From positions 34,841 through 98,840 of the forward strand of contig NZ_JAHESD010000014.1 in the NCBI RefSeq assembly GCF_018598585.1: DNA of 64,000 nucleotides. The letters run 5' to 3'. Made by a program: the position numbers and the translations under genes. Below the pieces are notes generated by a model, which did no database searches, was not told the DNA's origin, and was given only the letters and a program-made list of their open reading frames with translations. This DNA comes from Chryseosolibacter indicum (GTDB lineage: Bacteria; Bacteroidota; Bacteroidia; Cytophagales; Cyclobacteriaceae). This document shows positions 8,602 through 17,171 of this stretch, one piece after another; within the stretch, counting starts at the first letter, position 1, and the number at the start of each line of letters is the position of its first letter.

Positions 8602-9075
8602 TTATTCATTCATGTTAACATTTAATCCATTAACTAATCCAAAAAGATAGCTTTCCAACTTGTAAACATTCTGTTTCTGTCCCTCATCTGCTTTGTGGGC
8701 TTTAACTACAATGTCACGCATTTCTGCTGTGTCAAACAGCAACGACCAGTCAACCTGTGTCTCCTCGCCTTTTGATTCAAAAATAACAGTGGTAATAAAA
8801 TGCGGATTGAAGTGTTCAAATACTATTTTCTTAAGTGAAGTAATTTCCTTGAATATACTCCGGTTTGGATAATTTGTTCCACCAGGACCCTGTAAGGTCA
8901 TTCTCCATTCGCCGCCTTCCGTTAAGTCCATTTTTTCGATAGTACTTGTAAAGCCATTAGGTCCCCACCAATGTACAAGGTGCTCTGGTCTCGTCCATAC
9001 CTCCCACATCAAGCTAATAGGAGCCTTAAATGTGTGAGTAATCCGCACTTTTCTGCTTTCTGCTTCCTCCATCAT
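8602..9075 (-). CDS. SRPBCC protein, AHSA1 family
   Basis: A soluble protein of 157 residues with the START-like helix-grip fold of the AHSA1 (Hsp90 ATPase activator homologue) family. Diagnostic stretches are HTFKAPISLMWEVWTRPEHLVHWWGP near the N-terminus, the EGGEWRMTLQGPGG turn, and IFKEITSLKKIVFEHF. The C-terminal helix follows DIVVKAHKADEGQKQNVYKLESYL. Bacterial members bind small hydrophobic ligands or are paired with ArsR regulators. No regulator lies beside it here, so the ligand is unknown. The gene stands alone. Confidence 0.9.
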   Translation of the reverse strand: MMEEAESRKVRITHTFKAPISLMWEVWTRPEHLVHWWGPNGFTSTIEKMDLTEGGEWRMTLQGPGGTNYPNRSIFKEITSLKKIVFEHFNPHFITTVIFESKGEETQVDWSLLFDTAEMRDIVVKAHKADEGQKQNVYKLESYLFGLVNGLNVNMNE

Positions 9076-9675
9076 TTTTAGTTTTTGAATTCTATCTCCG
9101 GTAGTTATTGCTATTGCTAAATACCATTAAATCGCCTTTCATAACAAATTATGATGTTGGTATTTGACGATTAAAACAGTTGCAACCCTGTCTTCATCTT
9201 GTCTTGATCGCCCCTGAGCCTGTCTTAACAGATTTTAAGCCTATAAGCCTATCCGTACGTTTATAAGCTCTTTTAACCTGGCCATTTTCGGCCTTTACCT
9301 ACTCGTTTTAGCCCTTTTAAAACGCTTTTCCCCTGCCCTTTAATCCTTCTTTTAATAATATCAAACCCCAGGTTCCACCGAGGATGCTTCGACTATGCTT
9401 CGACCATGCTTCGAGTATGCCTCGACTATGCTTCGACTTTACGGTATGTTTCAGCATCAAATAAGGAATTGATCCTAGCGTACTTTTTTTGCTTGGAGTT
9501 ATTGCTTAAAATTCAGTGAAATAGCGGCCAAGGTGCCTTTGAAGAAGCGGAAACTCAGAAGGGGAAAAGGTAGCTTTTAAGGAAAGACAATACTTGTTCC
9601 ATTAGGAACAGTCATCGCATGAAACCGCTACTAAAGGGTTCAGCTAAACTGGTTTCACTATTGATTATCAGGCCC
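9076..9675. other. 600-bp non-coding stretch with 11-bp tandem repeat
   Basis: Between two minus-strand genes. It contains pyrimidine-rich, TTTTAA-rich sequence (about 9190-9360, including AAGCCTAT twice in tandem near 9239) and the five-unit 11-bp repeat at 9384-9438. No ORF with protein-like character was found. Confidence 0.6.
9384..9438. repeat. Tandem repeat, five units of 11 bp
   Basis: Units read ATGCTTCGACT, ATGCTTCGACC, ATGCTTCGAGT, ATGCCTCGACT, ATGCTTCGACT. Each unit holds a TCGA palindrome, one helical turn apart. It lies in a non-coding stretch. Confidence 0.9.
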
Positions 9676-10110
9676 TTAATTGTGATTATCGAGGCTGAGG
9701 AGTGCCTCAAGCAATGGTTTAAGTTTATCGTTAGGGACTTCGTCGTCAAAAGAATGCTGCCAGGTTTTGCCCTTGTCGTCAGTAATAATAAGGGTTGAAT
9801 GACGGGCTCCATCATAAGCTCTTTTACTTGTTGGAGATAACAGGGCAGGGATTTCATCCAGCTCAACTCCTTCAAGCTTTTGCCTGAGTGTCTTCCATTC
9901 AGAGTCTGTAATACGATGTTCTATCCTGCCGTTCACGTCTCCACGACCTTCCGTAATAGAAACAACACTATCAGGTGTAATGCGTACCTGCTTTTGAAAT
10001 CCGCGGGTAAGGGTGGTGTATTCGATCCTGGTAATGGAGTCTGTAGACTGGCATCGCACTGTAGTCCATATAAAAAGTAACAGGAGGCAATAGTTGAAAA
10101 GCTTCTTCAT
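9676..10110 (-). CDS. Hypothetical lipoprotein
   Basis: About 144 residues. The signal peptide MKKLFNYCLLLLFIWTTVRC ends in a plausible lipobox (TVRC). The mature part begins IEYTTLTRGFQKQVRITPDSV, with alternating beta strands, and has a central stretch SEWKTLRQKLEGVELDEIPAL. That pattern (a short strand pair, then a helix measuring a slope) is common in small Bacteroidota lipoproteins with no assigned function. ATG 10116 two codons upstream is an equal alternative start. It lies 61 bp downstream of a promoterless-looking gap, 5' of the metalloprotease gene in map order, on the same strand. Confidence 0.65.
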   Translation of the reverse strand: MKKLFNYCLLLLFIWTTVRCQSTDSITRIEYTTLTRGFQKQVRITPDSVVSITEGRGDVNGRIEHRITDSEWKTLRQKLEGVELDEIPALLSPTSKRAYDGARHSTLIITDDKGKTWQHSFDDEVPNDKLKPLLEALLSLDNHN

Positions 10111-10176
10111 AAACATTCACCATTAGCAGGTAAATGCAAAAGTATGCCTTTCTACTATTAACTTCCTGTTCTTAAA

Positions 10177-12654
10177 TTATTTAATTGTTTCTATGGCAGA
10201 CTCCAGCTTATCCTTAATAAATTTCAAGTGATAGGTTGTCATCGGATCCTTCGTGCGCGATAATGCCTTCGAAATGTTGTTATCGATCTCTCTTAGCTTC
10301 ACCTTCAGTATAGGCCCCACATCTCTGTAATCGGCTCCTGTTTTCGCCGCTAAGGCTACAAGCTTGTCAATATAAGAACGTTGCAGGTTTCTTCTGTAAA
10401 TATCAACAGGCGACGAAGTCTTTAACTCGGTCCAGATTGCATTATCGATGTCAGTGAAATATGCATACAATGGATATGCCTTATCGCCATACATTGCTTC
10501 ATTTACTACCATTTTAGACAATGTTGCCGGGCTTAATAAATGATTGAGCACCATGCCCTGCGTTTTACTAATTGTCTGTGTTGGCGACTCACCTATTCTA
10601 CTAAGGATTGCTGTATCCAGTAACCAATGCGGTGTTGTAAAAACGTGTTTCTTCAGGAAGTCCATGGCTTCCATCTGCCGGGTAAGTGGAACCATGGCGA
10701 ATACGGGCCCTTGCTGGTCAGTTGTCTTAGGTGTCTCATATATGCCACCAATGTTAGACAGCACATGGCCTACATAATAATCAAACTGGCCAGTAACGCC
10801 GTCATAAAGTTGCGATAGGTTTGTATAACCTTCATTAGGCTTGTAGGTCCAGTTCATAAGGTTAGCCATTACACGCTGCAGGTTCTTAATTCCATACATC
10901 CCTGACTTCATCGCATTATCGCCGAGATCTTCGGTTTGTGTTCTCGGATCATCGCTTGTAAATTCGGATCCAAACCACAGTGCCCTGTTTTCCATTTTCT
11001 CAACAATCCACTTATTAAGAATCGGTGCTTCCTCATCGGGAGTTTTAGCTTCAGGATACCAGCGGTAGCCCCATTCAATGGCCCAGACATCATACGCTCC
11101 TATTCGTGAGATCAGTCCGCTTTCAGTAACACTATCTTCCGGCTGCGCTACATAATTGAATCGTGCATAGTCCATAATAGATGGCGTCAGGCCATTTTGC
11201 TCAAGCCATACACGATCTCTTAATTTTTCTACAGGCACTGTAGAGCTGGCCCCATAATTATGAGTAAGTCCTAACGTATGCCCTACTTCATGCGATGCTA
11301 CGGATCTGATCAGTTGCCCCATGAGCGCATCGTCAAATGTGAGCTTTCTGGCTCTTGGATCAGTTGGACCACATTGAATCATATACCAGTCTCTTAAAAT
11401 AGACATCAGGTTGTGATACCAGTTGATATGACTTTCAAGAATCTCTCCGCTACGTGGATCTGTCACTACAGGACCAGCCGCATTTGCCTGCGTTGATGGT
11501 TTGTAAACAATAGCCGAATGGCGGGAGTCTTCAAGACTCCATTGCGGATTTTCAGCGGAGGTTGGTGCTTCCTGCGCGATAATGGCATTCTTAAACCCCG
11601 CCTTCTCAAAAGCTTTCTGCCAGTCTTCAACTCCCTGCTTTAAATAAGGAATCCATTTCTTTGGGGTGGCCGGATCAATGTAGTAGACAATAGGTTTTAC
11701 GGGCTCAACAAGTTCTCCGTTCTTATACTTTTCTATGTCTTCAGGTTTAGGCTCAAGTCTCCATCTTTTGATATACGTAACTTCTTTAATGCCCTGTGGA
11801 TTGGCATCATAATCCGTATATCGTTCAGAAAAATAACCTACGCGTTTGTCCGCATAGCGCTTCCGCATTGGCTCTTTAGGAAGTAATACAATGGAGGTAT
11901 TTAATTCGAGTGTAAATGTTTTATCAGCGCGAGACTCGTTATACGTTTTGATAGTACGGATCTCAAGATTAACCGGGTAAGAGTTTACATCTTTAATGTA
12001 ACACATGTTTCTGAGGATGCTGCCAACATTCATCTTGCTTCGCGCGCCATCATCAAAGAAAAGAATGTTATTATCTCCGTTAAGGTAATCTGTGACTTCT
12101 ATAACACGACCTTTCCCGTTAGGGCTATACGCTCCAATACCAAAGGCTGCAACCAAAGGCTGAAGATTAGAACGAACAACTGCGTTGTACATAGAGTTTG
12201 TACTATCACCTGCTCTTTCTTCGTACGTAATACGTCTTAAAAATATCTTGTGTCCCGGACCTTTTTCAAAACGTATAATACGGCTTCCTATTTGGTCTCC
12301 TGCATAACCTGTAAAACCCGGACGCAATCCTGCCGCACCTTGTGCAATTCTGCTTACTACCAGAAGATCTCTTCCCATAATACTATCGGGAATCTCAAAG
12401 TAGTAATTGTCATTTACTTTGTGAACTGTAAATAAGCCTTTAAGAGTGATTGATTTATTCCTCAGTAAATTATAATAGTTGCGAGGTGCCGACAGCTGAT
12501 CATTGCCCGCAGGTACTGACGCCGCCATTTCGCGCTTGGTTGTATCTCGCTTAGTAGTATCTGCCCGCAGTAAAGAGAGCGACTCTAGTGTTTGTGAATG
12601 TGAATAAAACGAAAAGAAAAGAAAGAGAAAAAATACAATTGAACTCCTGATCAT
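10177..12654 (-). CDS. Secreted zinc metalloprotease (DUF5117/DUF5118 type)
   Basis: About 825 residues with signal peptide MIRSSIVFFLFLFFSFYSHS cut near Ser-Gln. The DUF5118/DUF5117-type beta region comes first (YYNLLRNKSITLKGLFTVHK, then YYFEIPDSIMGRDLLVVSRI). Near residue 455 is the metzincin-like site SHEVGHTLGLTHNYGAS (HExxHxxGxxH). The C-terminal half matches the DUF4953-type tail (SIMDYARFNYVAQPED, GAYDVWAIEWGYRW). All three zinc-binding His are present. These proteins are periplasmic or outer-membrane-associated and substrates are unknown. A TTG start at 12681 would add nine residues; ATG 12654 gives the better signal peptide. A 17-bp palindrome lies just upstream. Confidence 0.92.
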   Translation of the reverse strand: MIRSSIVFFLFLFFSFYSHSQTLESLSLLRADTTKRDTTKREMAASVPAGNDQLSAPRNYYNLLRNKSITLKGLFTVHKVNDNYYFEIPDSIMGRDLLVVSRIAQGAAGLRPGFTGYAGDQIGSRIIRFEKGPGHKIFLRRITYEERAGDSTNSMYNAVVRSNLQPLVAAFGIGAYSPNGKGRVIEVTDYLNGDNNILFFDDGARSKMNVGSILRNMCYIKDVNSYPVNLEIRTIKTYNESRADKTFTLELNTSIVLLPKEPMRKRYADKRVGYFSERYTDYDANPQGIKEVTYIKRWRLEPKPEDIEKYKNGELVEPVKPIVYYIDPATPKKWIPYLKQGVEDWQKAFEKAGFKNAIIAQEAPTSAENPQWSLEDSRHSAIVYKPSTQANAAGPVVTDPRSGEILESHINWYHNLMSILRDWYMIQCGPTDPRARKLTFDDALMGQLIRSVASHEVGHTLGLTHNYGASSTVPVEKLRDRVWLEQNGLTPSIMDYARFNYVAQPEDSVTESGLISRIGAYDVWAIEWGYRWYPEAKTPDEEAPILNKWIVEKMENRALWFGSEFTSDDPRTQTEDLGDNAMKSGMYGIKNLQRVMANLMNWTYKPNEGYTNLSQLYDGVTGQFDYYVGHVLSNIGGIYETPKTTDQQGPVFAMVPLTRQMEAMDFLKKHVFTTPHWLLDTAILSRIGESPTQTISKTQGMVLNHLLSPATLSKMVVNEAMYGDKAYPLYAYFTDIDNAIWTELKTSSPVDIYRRNLQRSYIDKLVALAAKTGADYRDVGPILKVKLREIDNNISKALSRTKDPMTTYHLKFIKDKLESAIETIK

Positions 12655-12992
12655 CAATGGAAATTTAATTACTACTGTCAACCTTATAACTGTAGAATGA
12701 TTCTACAAATTTCTTAACGCCATAACGAAAGTGATGCAGCGTTAGTGCGAAATTTTAGAACAATCATTCAGCAAAAAGTACATTTACTTTCATTCTCTTA
12801 TGCTTATTCTGCTTCTAACAGTAGTTTATAACATTAAAGTTTCCGAATGCTTATTTCATCAATTTTCTAACCGACTTAAGCGGGCATACGTTTTGAATTG
12901 CCTTGTCAGAGAAGGTCTTTCGCGACGAAGCAGTTTAGATTCTTCTTTATGGAGTTAAAGTATTTATCAGAGAAAGAAATAAAATACAGCAT
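12655..12992. other. Divergent intergenic stretch with palindrome and mini-ORF
   Basis: Between the metalloprotease (minus) and a small plus-strand gene. It holds the palindrome at 12691-12707 and a 15-codon ORF at 12949-12996 whose TGA overlaps the next ATG. Confidence 0.55.
12691..12707. promoter_or_regulatory. Palindrome upstream of the metalloprotease gene
   Basis: TGTAGAAT and ATTCTACA around a single central G. It lies 37 bp before ATG 12654 (and 10 bp before the alternative TTG 12681). It is the size and form of a dimeric repressor site; function inferred. Confidence 0.45.
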
Positions 12993-13199
12993 ATGAAGGA
13001 AGTATATTACAAAGGACAGCCGTATCAATACCAGGTCTTAGAGCTCACAGGAAAGCGTCTGTTTCAATTATTTCAGGATGGGAAGCCGGTTCACACAATC
13101 GAACAATCAGAGTTGGATATCAAATCAATAGTAAGTCTGATATTAGACTCATACTACAGAACAATACCAGCTACACCAAAGGTGAGTGTAATTAACTAA
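12993..13199 (+). CDS. Small hypothetical protein
   Basis: A protein of 68 residues, MKEVYYKGQPYQY and onward, with no signal peptide or membrane segment. It is basic and beta-rich at first (YQVLELTGKRLFQLFQDGKPV) and then helical (SELDIKSIVSLILDSYYRTI). I do not recognise the family. Its ATG overlaps the TGA of a 15-codon ORF (12949-12996) in an ATGA arrangement, which would allow coupled translation. A weak hairpin at 13204-13225 follows the stop. Confidence 0.6.
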   Translation: MKEVYYKGQPYQYQVLELTGKRLFQLFQDGKPVHTIEQSELDIKSIVSLILDSYYRTIPATPKVSVIN

Positions 13200-13370
13200 G
13201 CGGGCTGTAGAAAACACTCTACGGCTACATTGTTTCGCAGTAATTGATTCCGGACGACTAAATTGAAATAAGATTTCTGAGAAGCCGCTTTTCTAAACTT
13301 CCTTCCCGGTACAAATCTTTTCTAAGTTAACTCGCGAGCCTTTTGGTTCATTACATAAAAGACAGTAGTT

Positions 13371-13649
13371 ATGGGTAAGGGAAAAGGAAAGAAAAAGAAT
13401 AAGTCCTTTTACAAAAGGAATGTAGAGCCGGTTATTCCTGATAATAAAATACTTTTGGCAGCGCTTGGTGGTGTAGCCGCAGGTATTACTTTAGCTGGAA
13501 TTTTTGGAACCGACAAGGCAAAACAGATTGTTCAAAGTGTTGAAGACTCTGTGAAGGAGATCAGTGACAGGATAAAAGGTGGATTGAATGGCAGTGATGC
13601 TGAAGCAGACTATAAGTTTAAAAGAAAAAATAGTCTTGAGAAAGTTTGA
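13371..13649 (+). CDS. YtxH-like small membrane protein
   Basis: A protein of 92 residues. A strongly basic start (MGKGKGKKKNKSFYKRN) precedes one membrane helix (ILLAALGGVAAGITLAGIFG, about residues 27-46). An amphipathic helix typical of YtxH/apolipoprotein-like stress proteins follows (AKQIVQSVEDSVKEISDRIKGGL), then a charged tail. YtxH-type proteins are linked to general stress; the exact role is unknown. It ends 33 bp before the deacetylase gene on the same strand and may share a transcript with it. Confidence 0.7.
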   Translation: MGKGKGKKKNKSFYKRNVEPVIPDNKILLAALGGVAAGITLAGIFGTDKAKQIVQSVEDSVKEISDRIKGGLNGSDAEADYKFKRKNSLEKV

Positions 13650-13682
13650 TAATCCTAGTACAGCCGTTAGTATTTTAGCAGG

Positions 13683-14588
13683 ATGAAACACATCCTGCTT
13701 TTTATTTTGTTGCTTCCCTTCTGCCTTCATGCGCAGCAAATAGCTTTAACATTTGACGACGCCCCTACTCCTGATGGACTGTTATACCAGGGAGAAGTTC
13801 GAACAGCTCGTATCATTGATCATTTAAGAAAACACAACGTTAAAGAGGTAGCGTTTTTCGTCATTACCAGTAACATAAACGCTTCAGGCCAGGAAAGACT
13901 GAGAAAATATACCGATGAAGGTTTTCTTCTCGCCAATCACACACACACGCATCAACCCATAAAAAGCCTCGGAACACCTAAGTATATAGAAGATATAATT
14001 AAGGCAGACAGTATCCTCAGACCTGTGAAAGGCTTTGCTCCCTGGTTTCGCTACCCGTTTCTGGATGAAGGAAGATCAAGACCTGCGCGAGATTCGATAA
14101 GAGATGCATTAAAGAAACTAGAGTTACAAAACGGATACGTGACTATTGATAATTACGATTGGTTTCTGAATGCACTTCTGCAGGAAGCAATCCAGAAGAA
14201 ACAACGCATTGATACTGTTAAATTGAGAGAAGTTTATATAGACCATATCTGGCAGAGTATCGTGTTTTACGACAACATTGCAAAAAAGCAATTAACAAGA
14301 TCACCCAAACATGTCCTCCTTCTCCATGAAAATGACCTTTCTGCCTTATTTCTCGGAGACCTGATAACTCACCTGAAAAAGAAGCGCTGGAAGATTATAT
14401 CTCCAACAGATGCATATAAGGATCCCTTAGCCTCACATGTTCCTGATGTGTTGTTCAATGGCCAGGGAAGAGTTGGTGCCATTGCCTACGAAAAGAAAGT
14501 CCCAGCAAAAGACCTTGTTCAGGAGTCAGAAGACGAAGATTATCTAAGAAAACTGGTAGAGGAAAAAGGAGTTTTTAAGCAGCCTTAA
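13683..14588 (+). CDS. Secreted polysaccharide deacetylase (NodB fold)
   Basis: A protein of 301 residues with signal peptide MKHILLFILLLPFCLHAQ. The NodB motifs are clear: motif 1 ALTFDDAP with Asp25-Asp26, and motif 2 ANHTHTH with metal-binding His86 and His90. Motif 3, WFRYPFLDEG, holds the catalytic-loop Arg. The last third carries the helix and LLLHEND segment usual for motif 5. The enzyme family removes N- or O-acetyl groups from glycans such as peptidoglycan, chitin or exopolysaccharide; the substrate here is not known. Its 3' end overlaps the convergent gene at 14575-14829 by 14 bp. Confidence 0.92.
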   Translation: MKHILLFILLLPFCLHAQQIALTFDDAPTPDGLLYQGEVRTARIIDHLRKHNVKEVAFFVITSNINASGQERLRKYTDEGFLLANHTHTHQPIKSLGTPKYIEDIIKADSILRPVKGFAPWFRYPFLDEGRSRPARDSIRDALKKLELQNGYVTIDNYDWFLNALLQEAIQKKQRIDTVKLREVYIDHIWQSIVFYDNIAKKQLTRSPKHVLLLHENDLSALFLGDLITHLKKKRWKIISPTDAYKDPLASHVPDVLFNGQGRVGAIAYEKKVPAKDLVQESEDEDYLRKLVEEKGVFKQP

Positions 14589-14829
14589 TAAAGTCTGTGT
14601 TACTTTCTGCGTCGAGTTCCATCATCACACCTTTGCGGGTAGCTTTGATAAAGGAAAGTTTCTGAATGAATTCCCACGCTGTTTTTATTCCGAAGTACTC
14701 AAGAACAAATAAAAATATTATGGCAAGGTCAAAAGTTACAGGTTGAGACATTGCATAGGTAAGCCAACAATTGATCAACTCTTCTGCAAGAGTTTTAAGA
14801 TCGATCATATGTAACATACCTTTTATCAT
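14575..14829 (-). CDS. Small hypothetical protein with one hydrophobic helix
   Basis: A protein of 84 residues or fewer; ATGs at 14829, 14817 and 14808 are all possible. The first has AAAGGT-like purines nearby. It holds a hydrophobic stretch (VTFDLAIIFLFVLEYFGI) and an acidic tail (MMELDAESNTDFIKAA). No family recognised. It converges on, and overlaps, the deacetylase gene by 14 bp. Coding status is supported mainly by its sensible composition. Confidence 0.5.
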   Translation of the reverse strand: MIKGMLHMIDLKTLAEELINCWLTYAMSQPVTFDLAIIFLFVLEYFGIKTAWEFIQKLSFIKATRKGVMMELDAESNTDFIKAA

Positions 14830-15007
14830 ACTACTGTTAATATGATAAATCGTGCCAGTTTCTTTTTACCTTATTTTATTACAAAATTCCTTCAAACCTG
14901 TAGGATATTTACACAATGTGGATTTAAAATGTGTAGATGAGATGATCACGTTGGCATCGGATTTTTTCTTATAAAGCTAAAGCTTTTAACAAACCGAAAT
15001 CAATTAT

Positions 15008-15532
15008 ATGAAAGTAACATCTACGCTGGGAGGACTTGCAGGTGCAGCCGCCCTTACACTAATGAACGAAGGGGTAAAAAAGGTAAGTAAAGATGCACCA
15101 AGACTGGATCTTTTGGGGCAGAATGCAGTTGCAAAATTCATGAAGGGCAACAACATGATTAGTAAAACTACGCAACAATTCTTTCCTCTTGCGGGAGATC
15201 TTATTACCAATTCCCTTTTCTACGGAATGGCTAGAGGCACAAACCCTAAAAACACCATGATCAGAGGTGCTTTATTAGGATTAGGTGCAGGCATTGGTGC
15301 CGTGGTACTTCCCGGACAAATGGGCCTCCCGGAAAAACCAACCAATAAAACAAACCAAACTAAGTTGATGACGGTAGCGTGGTACCTCCTGGGTGGTCTG
15401 GTGGCTGCGGCTGTGATTAATGCTATAGACAGTTATAAAGATGCTGACATTGATGAGTTAAAAACCACTGCAGTAAATACTGGCAAGAACCTGGCTAAAA
15501 ATGTTGTGAAACAGGTTGCTCAGACAGTTTAA
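15008..15532 (+). CDS. Alanine/glycine-rich membrane protein
   Basis: A protein of 174 residues. A Gly/Ala-rich N-terminus (STLGGLAGAAALTLMNEGVKK) and two further hydrophobic helices (MIRGALLGLGAGIGAVVLPG; MTVAWYLLGGLVAAAVINAI) suggest an inner-membrane protein. The tail NTGKNLAKNVVKQVAQ is amphipathic. I do not recognise a named family, though similar stress-type proteins are frequent in Cytophagales. It forms a two-gene unit with the 58-residue membrane protein 9 bp downstream. Confidence 0.75.
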   Translation: MKVTSTLGGLAGAAALTLMNEGVKKVSKDAPRLDLLGQNAVAKFMKGNNMISKTTQQFFPLAGDLITNSLFYGMARGTNPKNTMIRGALLGLGAGIGAVVLPGQMGLPEKPTNKTNQTKLMTVAWYLLGGLVAAAVINAIDSYKDADIDELKTTAVNTGKNLAKNVVKQVAQTV

Positions 15533-15541
15533 CCGTTTGAT

Positions 15542-15718
15542 ATGATCAAAGGACTTGCATTTGTTTTAACCATATTCGGAATAGCAGGATTACTATTGGG
15601 CGTTACTGGAATCTTCGGTAAAAACTATACAGAATTTAGTCCTTGGGCTCTTGCTATTCTAGGGCTCATCTTCTTTTCGTCAGGTATAGGTCTTCTCAAA
15701 AGCAGCGGCAAACAATAG
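15542..15718 (+). CDS. 58-residue membrane protein
   Basis: It starts at ATG 15542 with MIKGLAFVLTIFGIAGLLLG and ends at TAG 15716-15718. Two membrane helices (residues 4-22 and 33-52, the latter ALAILGLIFFSSGIGLL) are joined by a short polar loop (GKNYTEFSP). The gene follows the previous one by 9 bp on the same strand and is surely co-transcribed. No function can be assigned. Confidence 0.7.
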   Translation: MIKGLAFVLTIFGIAGLLLGVTGIFGKNYTEFSPWALAILGLIFFSSGIGLLKSSGKQ

Positions 15719-15727
15719 ATCTCGATT

Positions 15728-16339
15728 TTATTCAAAGTCTTTGCGACCTATTGTAAAATAAATGGAAAGCTGTAAAGCTGTGTTCTGATACTTGATGGTT
15801 TCTCCTGTAGGATTGTTGTTGATATCTCTTGATTCACCTGCATCGATCACACTCGAGAAACCAGCATAGTATCGAATTCCTACCGTAATTTTGTCTGATA
15901 CTTCAGTTTGTACTCCTGCATCCAGGCCAATATCGAGCTTATTATTCCAGACATTACTTACATTCCCATATTTCGAAGTTGCACTGACAAGATAACCCAG
16001 CTCAGGACCAAATTCTATCCAAAAACGATCTGCAAACCGGTACTGCGGTAATAATGAAAGACTTATATAGTGTAAGTTGATGTTTTCAATGGCATTAACA
16101 CCGCGTTTGGAATATTGAAGTTCAGAAGAAAGCCTTACCTTTTCAGCAACATCAGCCGAAAGAAAGATGCCTCCATGTATTCCCGCCTTAAGGCTATAAT
16201 CTTCTTCCACGTCCGGATTAATGTAGTTTGTTATGGCAATATCCGAGAGATGTACACCACCTTTCAACCCATACAATATCTGCGCAAAGCTGATGGAAGA
16301 ACAAGTTAAAAGAAATAACAGTGTACAAGTGTGCTTCAT
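15728..16339 (-). CDS. PorT-family outer-membrane beta-barrel
   Basis: A protein of 203 residues with signal peptide MKHTCTLLFLLTCSSISFAQ. The mature part begins YGLKGGVHLSDI and alternates strands such as GIHGGIFLSADVAEKVRLSSELQYSK in the manner of the OMP_b-brl_2 / PorT group, ending with aromatic ISIYFTIG-type residues. An eight-stranded barrel is expected. Members range from type-IX-secretion PorT to uncharacterised barrels. No partner gene is near, so no function is claimed. The gene begins just past the terminator of the DUF4136 gene. Confidence 0.85.
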   Translation of the reverse strand: MKHTCTLLFLLTCSSISFAQILYGLKGGVHLSDIAITNYINPDVEEDYSLKAGIHGGIFLSADVAEKVRLSSELQYSKRGVNAIENINLHYISLSLLPQYRFADRFWIEFGPELGYLVSATSKYGNVSNVWNNKLDIGLDAGVQTEVSDKITVGIRYYAGFSSVIDAGESRDINNNPTGETIKYQNTALQLSIYFTIGRKDFE

Positions 16340-16354
16340 ACTATTAAATTACAA

Positions 16355-16379
16355 ATAAAAAAGCCTGCTTTCGCAGGCA
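16355..16379 (-). terminator. Terminator of the DUF4136 gene
   Basis: GCCTGC and GCAGGC with a TTTC loop; on the minus strand a run of six T follows. It begins 3 nt past the stop of the gene at 16382. Confidence 0.85.
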
Positions 16380-16381
16380 CT

Positions 16382-16987
16382 TTAACTAATTGTTTTATCA
16401 TCCGGAAGTTGCAGTTCTTCATTGGCACGTACCGGGTATTTCTTCATGATAGCCTTAATACCTTTCCTGATTTGCTTCTGTAAGTTGCCTGTGTTGTTTA
16501 CATTGCCACTCACTGAGCCTCTCCATACTACCTCATCCGTTTTCCGATCTGTGATATCGATAATTAAAGTTCCCTCAGTGTAGGTGTAGTTCCTGTAGTT
16601 ATTAGACCATCCATAAGGGAAACCCCACCCATATCCAAAAGGAATGTAGCGGAAACTGAAAGGCATGTAAGGACCATAGAAGTAGTTATTACTGTTGGTC
16701 TCTTCTCTCTTTTCTGTGTAAGTGTGATAACTTACAAGAAAATCTGGATTCTTGGAATTATAACTAATTCCACGTTTTGCAAATTCATTCTCAACCGTGG
16801 TCTTGATGTTCTTGCTGATTAAATCGCTTTTATGTAATGGGTTTTCTACTTTAATTTCAGATTCACCCCATGCAAAAGTTTTATAGCGATTAAAATCAAC
16901 TTTCCGGTCGAAATCAGTCACAGCACAACTTGCTATTAAGAGCAAGAGCACCGGAAATAGTATTATGTTATTGATTGTTTTCTTCAT
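16382..16987 (-). CDS. DUF4136 lipoprotein
   Basis: A protein of 201 residues. The signal peptide ends in lipobox IASC (Cys21). The DUF4136 start FDRKVDFNRYKTFAWGE and the central NPDFLVSYHTYTEKRE are typical. A Gly/Tyr/Phe-rich insert (FRYIPFGYGWGFPYGW) precedes the closing TLIIDITDRKTDEVVWRGSV strand pair. DUF4136 proteins are envelope lipoproteins of unknown function. A perfect 24-bp palindrome lies 12 bp before the ATG and covers the expected ribosome-binding area, so control at that point is likely. Confidence 0.92.
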   Translation of the reverse strand: MKKTINNIILFPVLLLLIASCAVTDFDRKVDFNRYKTFAWGESEIKVENPLHKSDLISKNIKTTVENEFAKRGISYNSKNPDFLVSYHTYTEKREETNSNNYFYGPYMPFSFRYIPFGYGWGFPYGWSNNYRNYTYTEGTLIIDITDRKTDEVVWRGSVSGNVNNTGNLQKQIRKGIKAIMKKYPVRANEELQLPDDKTIS

Positions 16988-16998
16988 ATCTATTTTGA

Positions 16999-17022
16999 TT
17001 TACAACGTTATAACGTTGTAAA
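16999..17022. promoter_or_regulatory. Perfect 24-bp palindrome before the DUF4136 gene
   Basis: TTTACAACGTTA followed by its exact reverse complement, no spacer. It ends 12 bp upstream of the ATG at 16987. It could be an operator (core AACGTTATAACGTT) or an RNA hairpin over the translation start. Confidence 0.7.
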
Positions 17023-17122
17023 CTTCAACGATTGTTCAATAACACAGAAAATTTATTTTATTGTATCGCTCTTAAAAACGAAACTTTCTACATGGAGCTT
17101 CATGTTATATAGGTATTAAACG

Positions 17123-17152
17123 AAAGAGGCCAGTTATCATACTGGCCTCTTT
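17123..17152 (-). terminator. Terminator of the low-complexity protein gene
   Basis: AAAGAGGCCAGT and ACTGGCCTCTTT form a perfect 12-bp stem around a 6-nt loop, 20 nt past the stop at 17172. Confidence 0.85.
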
Positions 17153-17171
17153 ACATTTCATTCTCGAAGTG

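Noticed and set aside
9384..9438. CRISPR array
   Set aside because: The 11-bp units abut without spacers, so it is a plain tandem repeat.
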